This document shows positions 24,510 through 34,200 of a stretch of 64,000 bases of DNA, in pieces (the stretch's first letter is position 1; the number at the start of each line of letters is the position of its first letter). The stretch is from Phenylobacterium sp. RIFCSPHIGHO2_01_FULL_69_31. Its GTDB lineage: Bacteria > Pseudomonadota > Alphaproteobacteria > Caulobacterales > Caulobacteraceae. Both the position numbers and the translations under genes were made by a program. The notes below the pieces were generated by a model. It saw only the letters and a list, made by a program, of their open reading frames with translations, had not been told where the DNA came from and made no database searches. The DNA lies in NCBI RefSeq assembly GCF_001824475.1, contig NZ_MHXN01000046.1, positions 106,947 through 170,946 on the forward strand, in the 5' to 3' direction.

Positions 24510-24790
24510 CAGCTGCTCACACGCCCCCGCCGGCAAGCTTTACCTTTACCTCGAAGTACCCGCAAAAATCGGTGTACTCACCGCGCGCAGCGGTCTCGGG
24601 GCTGGCTCGGTTGCCCCGCGTCGTCACGGTCCGTGACCGGTGATGTTCCGCGCTTGTGCGACCAGCGCCCGTTCGCGTCCAAGCGGCACCAATGGAAGTC
24701 TGCTGGGCCGACAGGATCAATCACCAAGGCCGCATAGTGACAGTCCTTAGGTGGTGTCCCACTCGCTACTGCAACGCGTCTCAAACCGTC
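24510..24790 (-). pseudogene. Frameshifted C-terminal remnant of a conserved secreted-type protein
   Basis: Two overlapping minus-strand frames read as one protein tail if a single frameshift near 24610 is allowed: HYAALVIDPVG-DFHWCRLD with NGRWSHKRGTSPVTDRDDAG, then ARGEYTDFCGYFEVKV. The WSHKxG-xPVT-xDxxG and Y-xFCGYF pattern is, to my memory, the usual end of a family of bacterial proteins of unknown function. The N-terminal part is missing. It follows the HET-C-like gene by about 75 bases and may once have been the last gene of that operon. Confidence 0.55.
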
Positions 24791-24864
24791 GCGTACGCTA
24801 GCGTCGCCGACAGCCTCTCACCGTCCATGCGCGGGAGGCGAGACGTTGGCTGCGAGGGCGTTGC

Positions 24865-25740
24865 TCAGCAGCTGGCAGCCGGGTCGTCGCGTGCAATCGC
24901 GCAGATCATCCGCGTGCCCTTCTCCGCGCCGTAAGTCGCAATTAGCCTTTCTCGAAGCAGGCTCCATTTGTCCATCGTGTCTGCCGTGGCGACGCGGACA
25001 GCGTTCGCGAAGTTGTCGCCATGATTGCCGCGGGGCGTGGTGCCTGGCCCAACCGTGGCGCCAATCGGGCCGGTGTCCTTGTTCAGCGCAGAATGCTTCA
25101 CTCGTGACCCGCAGCTCACGCCGAAGCACCCGCTGATGACATCCGCCGGAAAAGGCGTCGTACCCCGGAGACTGATGGCTGGGGCCGGTACTGTCTTACC
25201 GAGCCCGGCCGGCGCCGTATCAGCGGTGCTATCGGTCCAGTTTGAATGTGAGTAGAAGTCTTGGGAGGCGTGCATAACGATCCCGAGCGATTGGAGGACG
25301 TTGCATTTTGCGCGCCCGCTCAGGTCTCCAGTCCACACGCAACCAGGCGACACGGTGACCTGATCGGGCCGGATTTCGCCTTGAGCATTGAGTAGCCCAG
25401 CTGCGCGACTGACAGCTCGGTCCATATGGGTCTGCATCCAGTCTCGGCAGGCGACGAGCTGAGCGGGATCGTCGCCATCGTCGCAGTGGGCACGAGTCTT
25501 GAAGATGACGGTGCTGGAGTCAGGGTAACCGATGGCCCCAAAGGTGCCAGTCTTGCCCGCGAGTTGATCGAGTGTCTGGGCTTCGAGGCAGGAATAGTTG
25601 GACGGCGTCGCTGCGCAGACTAGCGCGCGACGCGTGATCTTTTCGTGCTCGGCGCTTTGTGGACCAGGATTGATAGTTCCGAACGCAAGGGCTGAGCCAG
25701 CGCTCAAGAATGCGATCGCACCAACCATGAAGTTCCGCAT
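24865..25740 (-). CDS. Secreted HET-C/CinY-like protein
   Basis: A 291-residue exported protein. The first 20 residues (MRNFMVGAIAFLSAGSALAFG) form a signal peptide; the upstream in-frame extension to 25815 is not used because the signal begins at the ATG at 25740. Conserved histidines occur in AEHEKITRRAL (His32) and in MHASQDFYSHSNW (His157, His165). This arrangement matches the HET-C/CinY group, related in fold to zinc-dependent phospholipase C and P1 nuclease, so a metal-dependent hydrolase is possible. Several cysteine pairs suit a periplasmic or outside location. It is fourth in the operon that begins with the giant Tat-exported protein. Confidence 0.75.
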   Translation of the reverse strand: MRNFMVGAIAFLSAGSALAFGTINPGPQSAEHEKITRRALVCAATPSNYSCLEAQTLDQLAGKTGTFGAIGYPDSSTVIFKTRAHCDDGDDPAQLVACRDWMQTHMDRAVSRAAGLLNAQGEIRPDQVTVSPGCVWTGDLSGRAKCNVLQSLGIVMHASQDFYSHSNWTDSTADTAPAGLGKTVPAPAISLRGTTPFPADVISGCFGVSCGSRVKHSALNKDTGPIGATVGPGTTPRGNHGDNFANAVRVATADTMDKWSLLRERLIATYGAEKGTRMICAIARDDPAASC

Positions 25741-25814
25741 GCCGATCCTCCCGTGAATCTCATCGAAGGAAAAATAGAGGTCGTCACAGCCAACGCGCGG
25801 GTGACAATGCATCA

Positions 25815-26279
25815 CTACTTCTTGGCGACGACCCAGTTGCTCCAGTTTCCGTCTGCGCAGCGGACATGCACGTTGGTCTTGTCGAACGCCGCCATGTGTT
25901 GGAGCTCAGCTGTAATTTGCGTGCCGGATGTGTTGAGCATCGTCCGTGCCGGCTTGATCTGGGACTGCGTTCCAGCTGCATCCACTCCATAGCTCTCGAC
26001 GTCGCCGGCCACCGCCGGGTACTTGAAGCCGCCGCCCCCCATGGATGAGGCGATGCGAACGCGATTTCGGTCGTTACCCATTTGGGGTCCGATGTACTCA
26101 GCGCTGGCTACACATTGCGTCACGGCAGCTACATCGAGCTTGCCCGATGGCGCCACCGGTGCGGTCGAGGGAGCGGACTTCGCTTCAGTTGTGGCCGCCG
26201 CAGGCGGGGGCTGAGACTGGTTACATCCGGCCGTGACCAGGGCCACTCCGGCGAGCATCAGCTGGGTTGCACGATCCAT
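25815..26279 (-). CDS. Small lipoprotein
   Basis: A 154-residue lipoprotein. The signal ends with the lipobox VTAGC (Cys19), followed by a Pro/Ala/Ser-rich linker to about residue 47 and a compact domain with two cysteines (TQCVAS and VHVRCADG) that may form a disulfide. The domain family is not known to me. An AGAGGA site lies nine bases before the ATG. It sits between the 1627-residue gene and the HET-C-like gene in one operon and is probably anchored in a membrane facing the periplasm. Confidence 0.75.
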   Translation of the reverse strand: MDRATQLMLAGVALVTAGCNQSQPPPAAATTEAKSAPSTAPVAPSGKLDVAAVTQCVASAEYIGPQMGNDRNRVRIASSMGGGGFKYPAVAGDVESYGVDAAGTQSQIKPARTMLNTSGTQITAELQHMAAFDKTNVHVRCADGNWSNWVVAKK

Positions 26280-26332
26280 GGCAAGTCCTCTGGGATTGCA
26301 TTGACGATCTGGAAGGTTGCGCTCCTGCGCCC

Positions 26333-29300
26333 TCAGGGAGGCCCGCTGACGGCGCCCTGGTAGGTGAAATGCAGCTTGCGCTCGACGAGGGTCGTCTCGG
26401 CCAGGCCGCGGGCCTTCGCCATAGAGACACCCTCGAGAACGAACTCTTCGACAAGAACGGCGAACTTCGTTGTGCTCGGCCAGCTGGCGACATCGAACGA
26501 GGTCTCCCAGGTTCCGCCTTGCACGGGTCGTTCTACCGGCTCTCCCACCTGAACTGGGCCCTCAGGCGTGATCCGCTGCAGGGTGAAGCGCATCACAGGC
26601 GTGATCGCCGCCAGCAGCCGATCTTTCCCCGGTTGATCGAGCGCGCCATCCGTATAGGGCGCGCGGTCGCTGAAGCTGGCGCCCGTAACCTTGGCCATCA
26701 CGGTGTTCGCCGCGCGGGAGAGCGTTACTGTTCGCGGCGCCGCTACAGCGATAACGTCGAGACCAATGGCGGGCGACAGCTCGCGACCGGCCAGCGCATG
26801 GGGCTGGTAGCGGGCGATCCCAAGCCGCACGATGGGCGCCGCAGCTTCGCCCGGACTGAGGTGCACATCACAGTACCAATCGCCCGTGGCAGGGTCGAAG
26901 AGGGGCTCATAAGCCACCACCGAGACCATTTCTGGGGCCGCGGGTTCATCCGGCGCGCCGGGATCGTCGCCGCTGGCCGCGCCCTTCGGAAGCGCAAGGT
27001 TCCCCGCTGTCGCGACATAGCCTGAGAAGCGGTCGGCAGTGATATGCGCGTCGGTCTGGGATTGGGTGGCCGGGTCAGCGGCCCACTGCGTGGACACATC
27101 TTGCAGCCACTTAGGTAGAGCCTGGAACTTCTCTAGAGAATTCTCAAGCCTCAGCAGGCGGTCGCGAACCTGTTGCTCCCGCTGACTGAGAGCCGGAGTG
27201 ACGACCTTGTATCTGAGAGGATTGTTCGGATCGTACTCCGGCTCGCGCAGGTCAAACTGGTCGCTCGGAGTGCACACCACCCCAACCAAGAGACCCTCGG
27301 AAATTGGCCAGTCCTTGAGCGGAATCCGGATTGGCGCCGTCCAGGTCGCGGTAAGGACGTCGCCGTTCCTCTTCTCGACAACCTGGGTGGCATGCAGCGG
27401 CTGGGTTCGCGTTAGCGGCGGCGGGGCGATGGCCGCTGGAATCCAGAATTGAGTCACCAGAGGCTGCAGACGCCGCTGACCGGTCCCGGCGAGGCCGGGG
27501 TGGAAGAGCTGGCGGAAGACGTCTGTGGAACTTGCGCTCTCACGTTCGTAGGGCCCCTCCGGCGGGGTCTCATCATTCGGGTCGGTGCGAGGGGGCGGTG
27601 GCAGATAACGGAGGAAACGACTGGTCGCGACCGCACGTACGACCACCCGGCGCGCGTGCATGGACGGAAAGGTATGGGAGAGATTGCGGAGCGCGCCGGT
27701 CTCGCCAACCACCAAGTCGAGAAGGTTACGACGGTCGGCGTCGCGTTCCTCGTCCATCCGCGGCAGGTCCGTCAGGTCAAATGCGTGAGTATGTGGAACA
27801 GGCGCGAACGCCCAGTTCGCGCCGTCCGCGTACTCGGTCGGCCACGTGTCTTTCCAAGCCTTGGCCGGCTGAGAGGGGCTCTGTCCGGCAGGCAGCTTCC
27901 GAAGCGAAAGCGCAGGGTCCATCTCAAGCCAGCGCAGCTCCACGCGAACCGCCGCTGTCGCAGCACGATCGATGGCGAACTGACCGCCGAAATAGACGAC
28001 GGCGCCACGGGGCTGCTTCTCGAGAGCTGGGTTGGGCGCTGTGACCAGCGCTCTGAGTTCAGCCCAGCTTCCAGGCCCAGCCGGAGCGCCCGTCGTCGGC
28101 ACCCCCACGAGGGGACTCTTGAGCAAAGGCGCCGAACGCGGCTTGTCCAAGGCGTGTACCAGACGCAGGGTCAGCACGTCCTGCAGCGCTGGGATGGGGG
28201 TTTTGTGGATCTGCGCGTCCCAGACCTTTCCCAAGTCGCCGATCAGCTTGCCCGCCTGGGCTTGGATATGCTCGCTGGCCTCGTAGGCAAACCGGTTCGT
28301 GCGGACCGCTTCTGCGTGCGTAGCGTAGGTCCACAGGTGTAGGTCCACCTCTTCGGCAGGTCCAAGGGTCACCTTGAGCAACGGCCCCCGGACCTCCTGC
28401 GCCGACCCTGCAGTCCCTGCGCTGAAGGTGCCACCGTCGGATTTGCCCCGAGCAACCTCAAGGTAAATAGGGGTCGCTTCGAAGGGGTCTTGCTTCCAAA
28501 AGGCCAGGTCAGGCGCCTTCCCGGCGAAGGTATCGAGTGTACGCCCATCGCGTGTGACAGCGACACCCAGGCGCCGCGCGGCTGGGTCCGGATAGAACGG
28601 GTTCTCCCGCGTCTCCGGCAACTTTGAATTTGTCCGAAAGAGGCGCGCCTTCACGGGCCCGCCGCCGCCCTCCGGATAGACCGGATACTGTCCCGTATCC
28701 TCGTCGAGCCAGACACGGCGGAACGCGCCGAACGGAATGAGCTCCTCGTTCTCGTCGAACAGGCCGAACTGTTCGGCCTTTTCGAAGGTCGCCCGCTGCG
28801 GCATCAGCACCCGCATCTCGTCTTCGCGCGGAAGCACCTTGCCGTCACGTACGACCACCACGCTTTCGGCTTCGCCCGGAGACTCAGCTTCGCTTCGCGA
28901 GGCGAGGCTGCCACGTTCAGGGACGAGAACATCCGGTGCGCGCGACTTCTCCGTAGGACGGTAGACAAACGGCTTGTCCGTGGCTTCGTCCGTTCCTTGC
29001 CCCAACGCCAGGGCCGGATAGAGAACCTGAGCGGCGGCCAAGCTGACGCTGCTTCCGTTTGGCTTGCGCACCCTGAGACCAACGCGCAATCCCATGCCCA
29101 CGCGCAGCACTGCCGTGTCGAAGCCGTGCCGGTACACCGTCGAGACGGGAACATCGCCCACGCCGGCCGGAACATCCGTGCGTGGATTGCCGTCATCATC
29201 GTACTGCAGCCCGGGGACGCCGAGGTTGTCGCCGGCCCACGTGAAGAGCACTTCGCTGGCGGTGTACTTTGTAACCGGCTTAGGGGGCGTGCCGCCATCG

Positions 29301-31216
29301 TCGGCCAGCTCTTGGCGCGCCGTCGGCATGAAGTAGCCCTCGTCCCGCATGGCGAGACGCTTGGTCTCCGCCTCGGACCAAGCCGGCAGTGAAAGCGCCG
29401 GATAAACGATCGTGCGCCCGGTAATGGAGTAGGGCTCTGGTTCACGCTCGTAGAGAATGTCGACCCTGTAGCCCGCAATGAGGTCTTCTGCGTACAGCGG
29501 ACCGTTATTCGTGACCTGAGCCTGGGTCAGTTTCCCCGTCAATTCGCGCCCGGCCTGCTGGTCAAGCAGCATGAGGCCACGCGTCGCCACCTCCGGTGTT
29601 GATGTTGAGCTCGACAGTCCATCTGGGTTTGCGCCTTTGCGGTCGAGCTCGTGGGTGGCGTTCGCGGCCGATTGCATCTTCAGAGCCGCGCTGACCGGGT
29701 CGGCTGTTTCAAGGCGATATCGGCGCGTCGTGTCTCGGAGCTGCACGACGCCGTCCTTGACAGTGGGACTGCCCGCATCACTACGCGGACCTGGCCCGCC
29801 TAGGAACTCGGCCTCACCCCCCGGTTCAAAGACTGTCGGCGCACGCCCGATCCCGGGCTGCAGCACAATCGCCGTCTGGCGGCTGGTGGACGTGTTGTTC
29901 CCGGACCCCGTTGGGTCAAACGCCAATGTGACGTAGCCGCGGAAGCGTCCAGCGTCGCCTGGCGTGAAGATGGTCCCAAGATCGTCTAGGCCAACCTCAG
30001 CTTCGAAGTCGACGATCAGGTTCATGAGCTTGCGCAGGGTCGGGTGCCCTTCAAGGCCGGCCACCTTGCGCCGCATGAGATCGCGCGCGATTTCCTTCGG
30101 GTCCTCGACGCTCGGCGGTTGAACGCTCTCGTCGAAGCGAGGCCGCAACGCTTGGTCCAACGCCGCCAGGTTCGTCTGAAGGAGGTCGCGTTCGGGGTGC
30201 ACCGCCTCTGGTGACGTATCCAACATCAGAAGCGCGGCGAGCGCGTCGGCGGAGTCCGCCGGCTTCTCGTCCAGCAGGGTTGTGGTGCGGCGGCGTAGGA
30301 AGTGGTTGTCCGCGCGCGCTGAACGCGATTGATCGCGCCGCGCTTGGCCCTGCGGGGTGAGATCCACGAGCCGACTTTCTTGCTCCGCGGCGAACTTTTC
30401 CGCGAGGCCCGCGCGTTCGGCCAAGAACTTCCGCTCGGACGCGCGGCCCCCTTCGGCCGCATCCTGCTGAAGCTTCAGCACCGATCCATAACTTGAGGCG
30501 GCGTCGCCGAGCGGTCGCATCCCAAAGAGTTCGCCGCTGTAGGTGTTGCGCCAAAGATCCAGCCGCCAGGCGCGGTGCAACGGGTCCTTCAGGCGGTCGG
30601 CCGCCTCGCGACCAAATTGAACAGTTTGTCCGGCCTTGATCGTGTCCAGGATCGTCTTCTTCAAACCGGTAGCTTGCGAGGCCAAAGCCGTCAGGGTGTC
30701 GGCGGCCGCTTCGCGGACGTGAAGGCGGGTCAAAGTATCTGTCAGGACGCCGTGCGCGTACTCGGTGATGTCGAACTTGGGTCGTGTCGGAGCGGAGGAC
30801 GGCCCCACACTGAGTTGGTCGAGAGTTCCGGCGTCGACGACCACGGCGTTGGCGTCAACGGCTTTCGCGACGTCCAAAACATCATAGAGGACGTCAAACC
30901 CTTCGGGGTCGGCGCCGAGATCTGTGACGACATCCCTCCAAAGGGCGGCGGCCTCCCGTCGAGCCCCACGCGTCACGGCGTCAGGCCGCAGTGGCAGGGT
31001 CTTGGTCAGCTGCCCTTGGGCGTCGAAGAAACTCAACTTGAACCGAGCCTCATCGCTCGCGATGTCGCTTGGCCAGGTGGTAAGGCCGACTTGGCCGCTG
31101 GTGGTGACGGGCTCCGGCCACAGGACTGCCGAAAGGCGTAAGGTAACCTTGCGGTTCACGGTGACTGCGCCGTCCGGGACGGCGGTGCAGTGGACGTTGA
31201 CGCGTCGGTCGCTCAT
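26333..31216 (-). CDS. Giant 1627-residue protein of unknown family, partner of the 2606-residue protein
   Basis: A very large open frame with even composition throughout. I recognise no domain. No signal peptide, membrane helix or lipobox is seen. The first 130 residues are beta-rich (VNVHCTAVPDGAVTVNRKVTLRLSAVLW), then comes a helical region to about 400, and the rest is a long series of beta-rich stretches with many PxxP, acidic and arginine-rich loops, compatible with repeated beta-sandwich modules. The ATG overlaps the stop of the 2606-residue gene by four bases, so the two are made together. How it would leave the cell, if it does, is unclear; it could ride with the Tat-exported partner or stay inside. 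Confidence 0.85.
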   Translation of the reverse strand: MSDRRVNVHCTAVPDGAVTVNRKVTLRLSAVLWPEPVTTSGQVGLTTWPSDIASDEARFKLSFFDAQGQLTKTLPLRPDAVTRGARREAAALWRDVVTDLGADPEGFDVLYDVLDVAKAVDANAVVVDAGTLDQLSVGPSSAPTRPKFDITEYAHGVLTDTLTRLHVREAAADTLTALASQATGLKKTILDTIKAGQTVQFGREAADRLKDPLHRAWRLDLWRNTYSGELFGMRPLGDAASSYGSVLKLQQDAAEGGRASERKFLAERAGLAEKFAAEQESRLVDLTPQGQARRDQSRSARADNHFLRRRTTTLLDEKPADSADALAALLMLDTSPEAVHPERDLLQTNLAALDQALRPRFDESVQPPSVEDPKEIARDLMRRKVAGLEGHPTLRKLMNLIVDFEAEVGLDDLGTIFTPGDAGRFRGYVTLAFDPTGSGNNTSTSRQTAIVLQPGIGRAPTVFEPGGEAEFLGGPGPRSDAGSPTVKDGVVQLRDTTRRYRLETADPVSAALKMQSAANATHELDRKGANPDGLSSSTSTPEVATRGLMLLDQQAGRELTGKLTQAQVTNNGPLYAEDLIAGYRVDILYEREPEPYSITGRTIVYPALSLPAWSEAETKRLAMRDEGYFMPTARQELADDGGTPPKPVTKYTASEVLFTWAGDNLGVPGLQYDDDGNPRTDVPAGVGDVPVSTVYRHGFDTAVLRVGMGLRVGLRVRKPNGSSVSLAAAQVLYPALALGQGTDEATDKPFVYRPTEKSRAPDVLVPERGSLASRSEAESPGEAESVVVVRDGKVLPREDEMRVLMPQRATFEKAEQFGLFDENEELIPFGAFRRVWLDEDTGQYPVYPEGGGGPVKARLFRTNSKLPETRENPFYPDPAARRLGVAVTRDGRTLDTFAGKAPDLAFWKQDPFEATPIYLEVARGKSDGGTFSAGTAGSAQEVRGPLLKVTLGPAEEVDLHLWTYATHAEAVRTNRFAYEASEHIQAQAGKLIGDLGKVWDAQIHKTPIPALQDVLTLRLVHALDKPRSAPLLKSPLVGVPTTGAPAGPGSWAELRALVTAPNPALEKQPRGAVVYFGGQFAIDRAATAAVRVELRWLEMDPALSLRKLPAGQSPSQPAKAWKDTWPTEYADGANWAFAPVPHTHAFDLTDLPRMDEERDADRRNLLDLVVGETGALRNLSHTFPSMHARRVVVRAVATSRFLRYLPPPPRTDPNDETPPEGPYERESASSTDVFRQLFHPGLAGTGQRRLQPLVTQFWIPAAIAPPPLTRTQPLHATQVVEKRNGDVLTATWTAPIRIPLKDWPISEGLLVGVVCTPSDQFDLREPEYDPNNPLRYKVVTPALSQREQQVRDRLLRLENSLEKFQALPKWLQDVSTQWAADPATQSQTDAHITADRFSGYVATAGNLALPKGAASGDDPGAPDEPAAPEMVSVVAYEPLFDPATGDWYCDVHLSPGEAAAPIVRLGIARYQPHALAGRELSPAIGLDVIAVAAPRTVTLSRAANTVMAKVTGASFSDRAPYTDGALDQPGKDRLLAAITPVMRFTLQRITPEGPVQVGEPVERPVQGGTWETSFDVASWPSTTKFAVLVEEFVLEGVSMAKARGLAETTLVERKLHFTYQGAVSGPP

Positions 31217-34200
31217 GCGTCCACCTTCTTGCGGCTATCCTTGTAGGCCTTGAGCGCGAGATGCTTGCGGTAGTCACGCCACGCGCGGTGCTTGTCGCGC
31301 ACGTCGCGACGGATGAAGGGCGCGGCGGAGCGATCCAGCCGTTCAGTGAGCGACGCGTCTGGCGCCTGCGCAACCGCATCGAGGGCGTACCGCGTCACAT
31401 CATGCGCGGCGAGACCGGCGCTCGCACTTTGGTCGCGCCTCGCACCCCCGCCGGACCCGCCCTTCACCTTGTACTGCGCCGTCGCCGAGTACCGGAACTC
31501 CGCGAACCCGACCTTGAAGCTGAAGCTGACCGTGGAGGTCCCGTACATGTCGCTCTCGGTCTGAACGACGCGAACCTCGATGTTCACGCAGACGCCGAAG
31601 CACGCGACGTGGCCCTCGCCGACCGCGTGAACGAAGCCTTCAATGCGACGTCCGCCGTTGGCCTGGGACAGCAGATAGATGCCTGCCGTTACGCGACCGG
31701 ACGCATTCAATGGACCGAACTTGATCGCGGTGACGGCGCCGAATTCGAACTGAATCTCGAACGCCACAATGCCGCGCGCATCGGCCGTCAGTCCGACGAA
31801 CCCACCGCCTCCGTAGGGTGGCTGAGCAATGAGGAACGGCTTCTCGCGGCTCGCGAAGGCAAACTTGAAGAGCGCCTGGCCTTCGGAGAACGGCAGTAAG
31901 ACGGCCGCTGAGATGGCCAAGTTGATGAGCTGTAGCGAGCCCACCATGATAAGCGGGCTTGCGTAACGATAGCCTGCTTCGATCCCGATCGGTGCGTAGG
32001 ACGGCGCCAGATAGAAGCCGTTGCCCTCCTCGGGGCTCATCAGCTTCTGGAGCGGCTCGATGAAGGACAGCAGGGCGCCGTACTGAACGCCGTGGATATC
32101 AGCCTTCAGCTCGGTGCGCCCCTGGGCGTCGAGGTCGAAGCGCGCACCCTTGAACTGGATCGACAAGAGGTCGAAAGCGCCTCCCAGCAGGTGCACCTTG
32201 AAGGGCTTCAACCGACCCGATGCCGTAACGCTGCGCTTGCCGGTGAGTAGATTGATCTCGACCCGACTTTTCAGGACGAGATCGTTTTCGGGCGGCGCCG
32301 GGTCTGATCCAAGCGGCTCTGCCGGCACACTCGGATCCATCGCGAACACGGGATCGCTAGACGGGAACGGCGAAAGCTCCGTGTCGAAGTCATACTGAAC
32401 GCGGACGCGCACGGGCAGCAGCTCGAGGAGTTTGTCGCGAAGGAGTCGCTCGACGCCGTCGAACGAGATGAGCGCGCTGATCTGGCCGCGTCCCAAAGCC
32501 GAGACGAGCTCTGCCAACAGCTCGGCTGCGCGAACAAGCCCCAGTCCCTCCGTGCGCCATTGATTTCGGAGGGCGTTCAACGGGGCCCACGGCACCGTGC
32601 CACCCGTTGTGTTGAGCGCTTTGGCAATGTCCGAGAGCAGGTCGCGATCCTTCGTGATCGCGTCCTCCGCCTTCTTCAGGGCGTCGATTGTCGGCGCGCC
32701 TAGCGCTTCCAACACGCTCGCCGCCGAGAGGGACTCTTCTGAGCTAGATGGCTTCTTGAGCAGGGCCGAGAGCGCCGACACGCCCTTGAGAGCAGACTCG
32801 TGCAGCTCGAGTGTTGGCGTGACCGCCTGCCTAAGCAGGTCTCGAACACCGGCTTCCAGTTTGTCCGGCAGCTGACCGGGCAACAGCACCGTCTGAAGGA
32901 TGGCCGCGATTACGTCGCGCTCCACCTCGGCTTTCATGCCCTCCAGTTCGGTCGCAAGGCGAAGCAGCGCCTGGCGCTGGCCGTCTTGGGCGAGGTCGCC
33001 TACGGCGGCGTTGGCTAGCCGCAGAGCTTCGGCATAGCGCGTGGCGACCGCATCCGCGACGGCCTTGAGGTCCGCCTTCGCTGTCGCAGCACCAATTGCA
33101 GTTTCCAGCGAAGTAATGGCGCGCCGGATCCTGGCGTTCCAGATGGTGGGGTCGCGAATGGCCCGCAGTGAGCTTGCAAGCTCAAGCAAGGAGCGTTGGA
33201 AGCCCAGCGCGGCGAGAATTTCCCCAGCGATCCTCGCCTTCTCGGCGGTGGAGAGTTCGCTGACGTTCGGACGCGCAGCTTCCGGAATGAGCCGCAGGGC
33301 TTCATAGAGCGCTACCGTATCTCGAACCAGTCGGGCTAGCCGATCCGCCAGCTCTCGGCGCTTCTGAATGGCGTCGCCCACGGCGGATGCGAACGCGCCA
33401 GGCGCCGTGCAGACACTTGAGAGCTTGTCGCCGAGCTGACCTGGGGCGCGCCCCGGCGACAGACTGAACCTGAGCCTTTGAAGCGCCTCAAGCTCGGCCG
33501 CGACGCGCTGCAGCGCGGTCTTCGTCGCCTGCAGCTGAACGCGGTATCGATCGGCATTGCCCGACCGGACGCTCGCGGGCAGATCGATGCGGTCAAGGAT
33601 CGAGGCCGCGTCGGCCAGAGGCTTTTCGAGTTCCCCCGCTGAGCCGAGGGTGTCGAAGGCCACGCTCCTCGCCAGTTCTGCGATCTGCGGGAGCTTGTCC
33701 GTGGCGGCCGCGCACCACGTAGCGCCAAGCGCACTGCCCGCTCGCGCCGCCAAGGCCATTAGGCCGCCCGCTTGCACCGCCGAGAAGGCTTTTTCGGCTG
33801 CCGTCACGAGTTCTCGGAGCGCGGCTCCAATACTGGCGTCGACCTGCTCGGCAATACGCGACTTGATGTCTTCCAGCGCCTTCTCGAGCCTGGCCTTGAC
33901 CATCGCTTGCGCCGCGTCGGCGACGACCTGCGGCCTCAGAGTCGATAGCGCCCTCAAAGCCCCTTCGAACCGTTGGGCCTGTACCAGTAGTGCGTCGAGT
34001 TGTTGGATCTGCAGCGCGAGGCGAGTGCGCTCAACCTCTGCCTTTGCGCCGCCGAGAGCGCTCTGCAGCTCATAAAGCTGCGCCGGCAGATTGACGCCGC
34101 GAAGGGCTTGCGCCGCGATGGCAAGGCGCGCTGCGTCGAGCTGTGCCTTCAGACGCGCCCGGTCTGCAGGTTTGGCGATTTGCAGCTTTGCTTCGAGATC

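Noticed and set aside
30051..30554. 167-codon minus-strand frame in the 1627-residue gene
   Set aside because: Arg/Gly-rich shadow frame; the long frame is continuous on either side.
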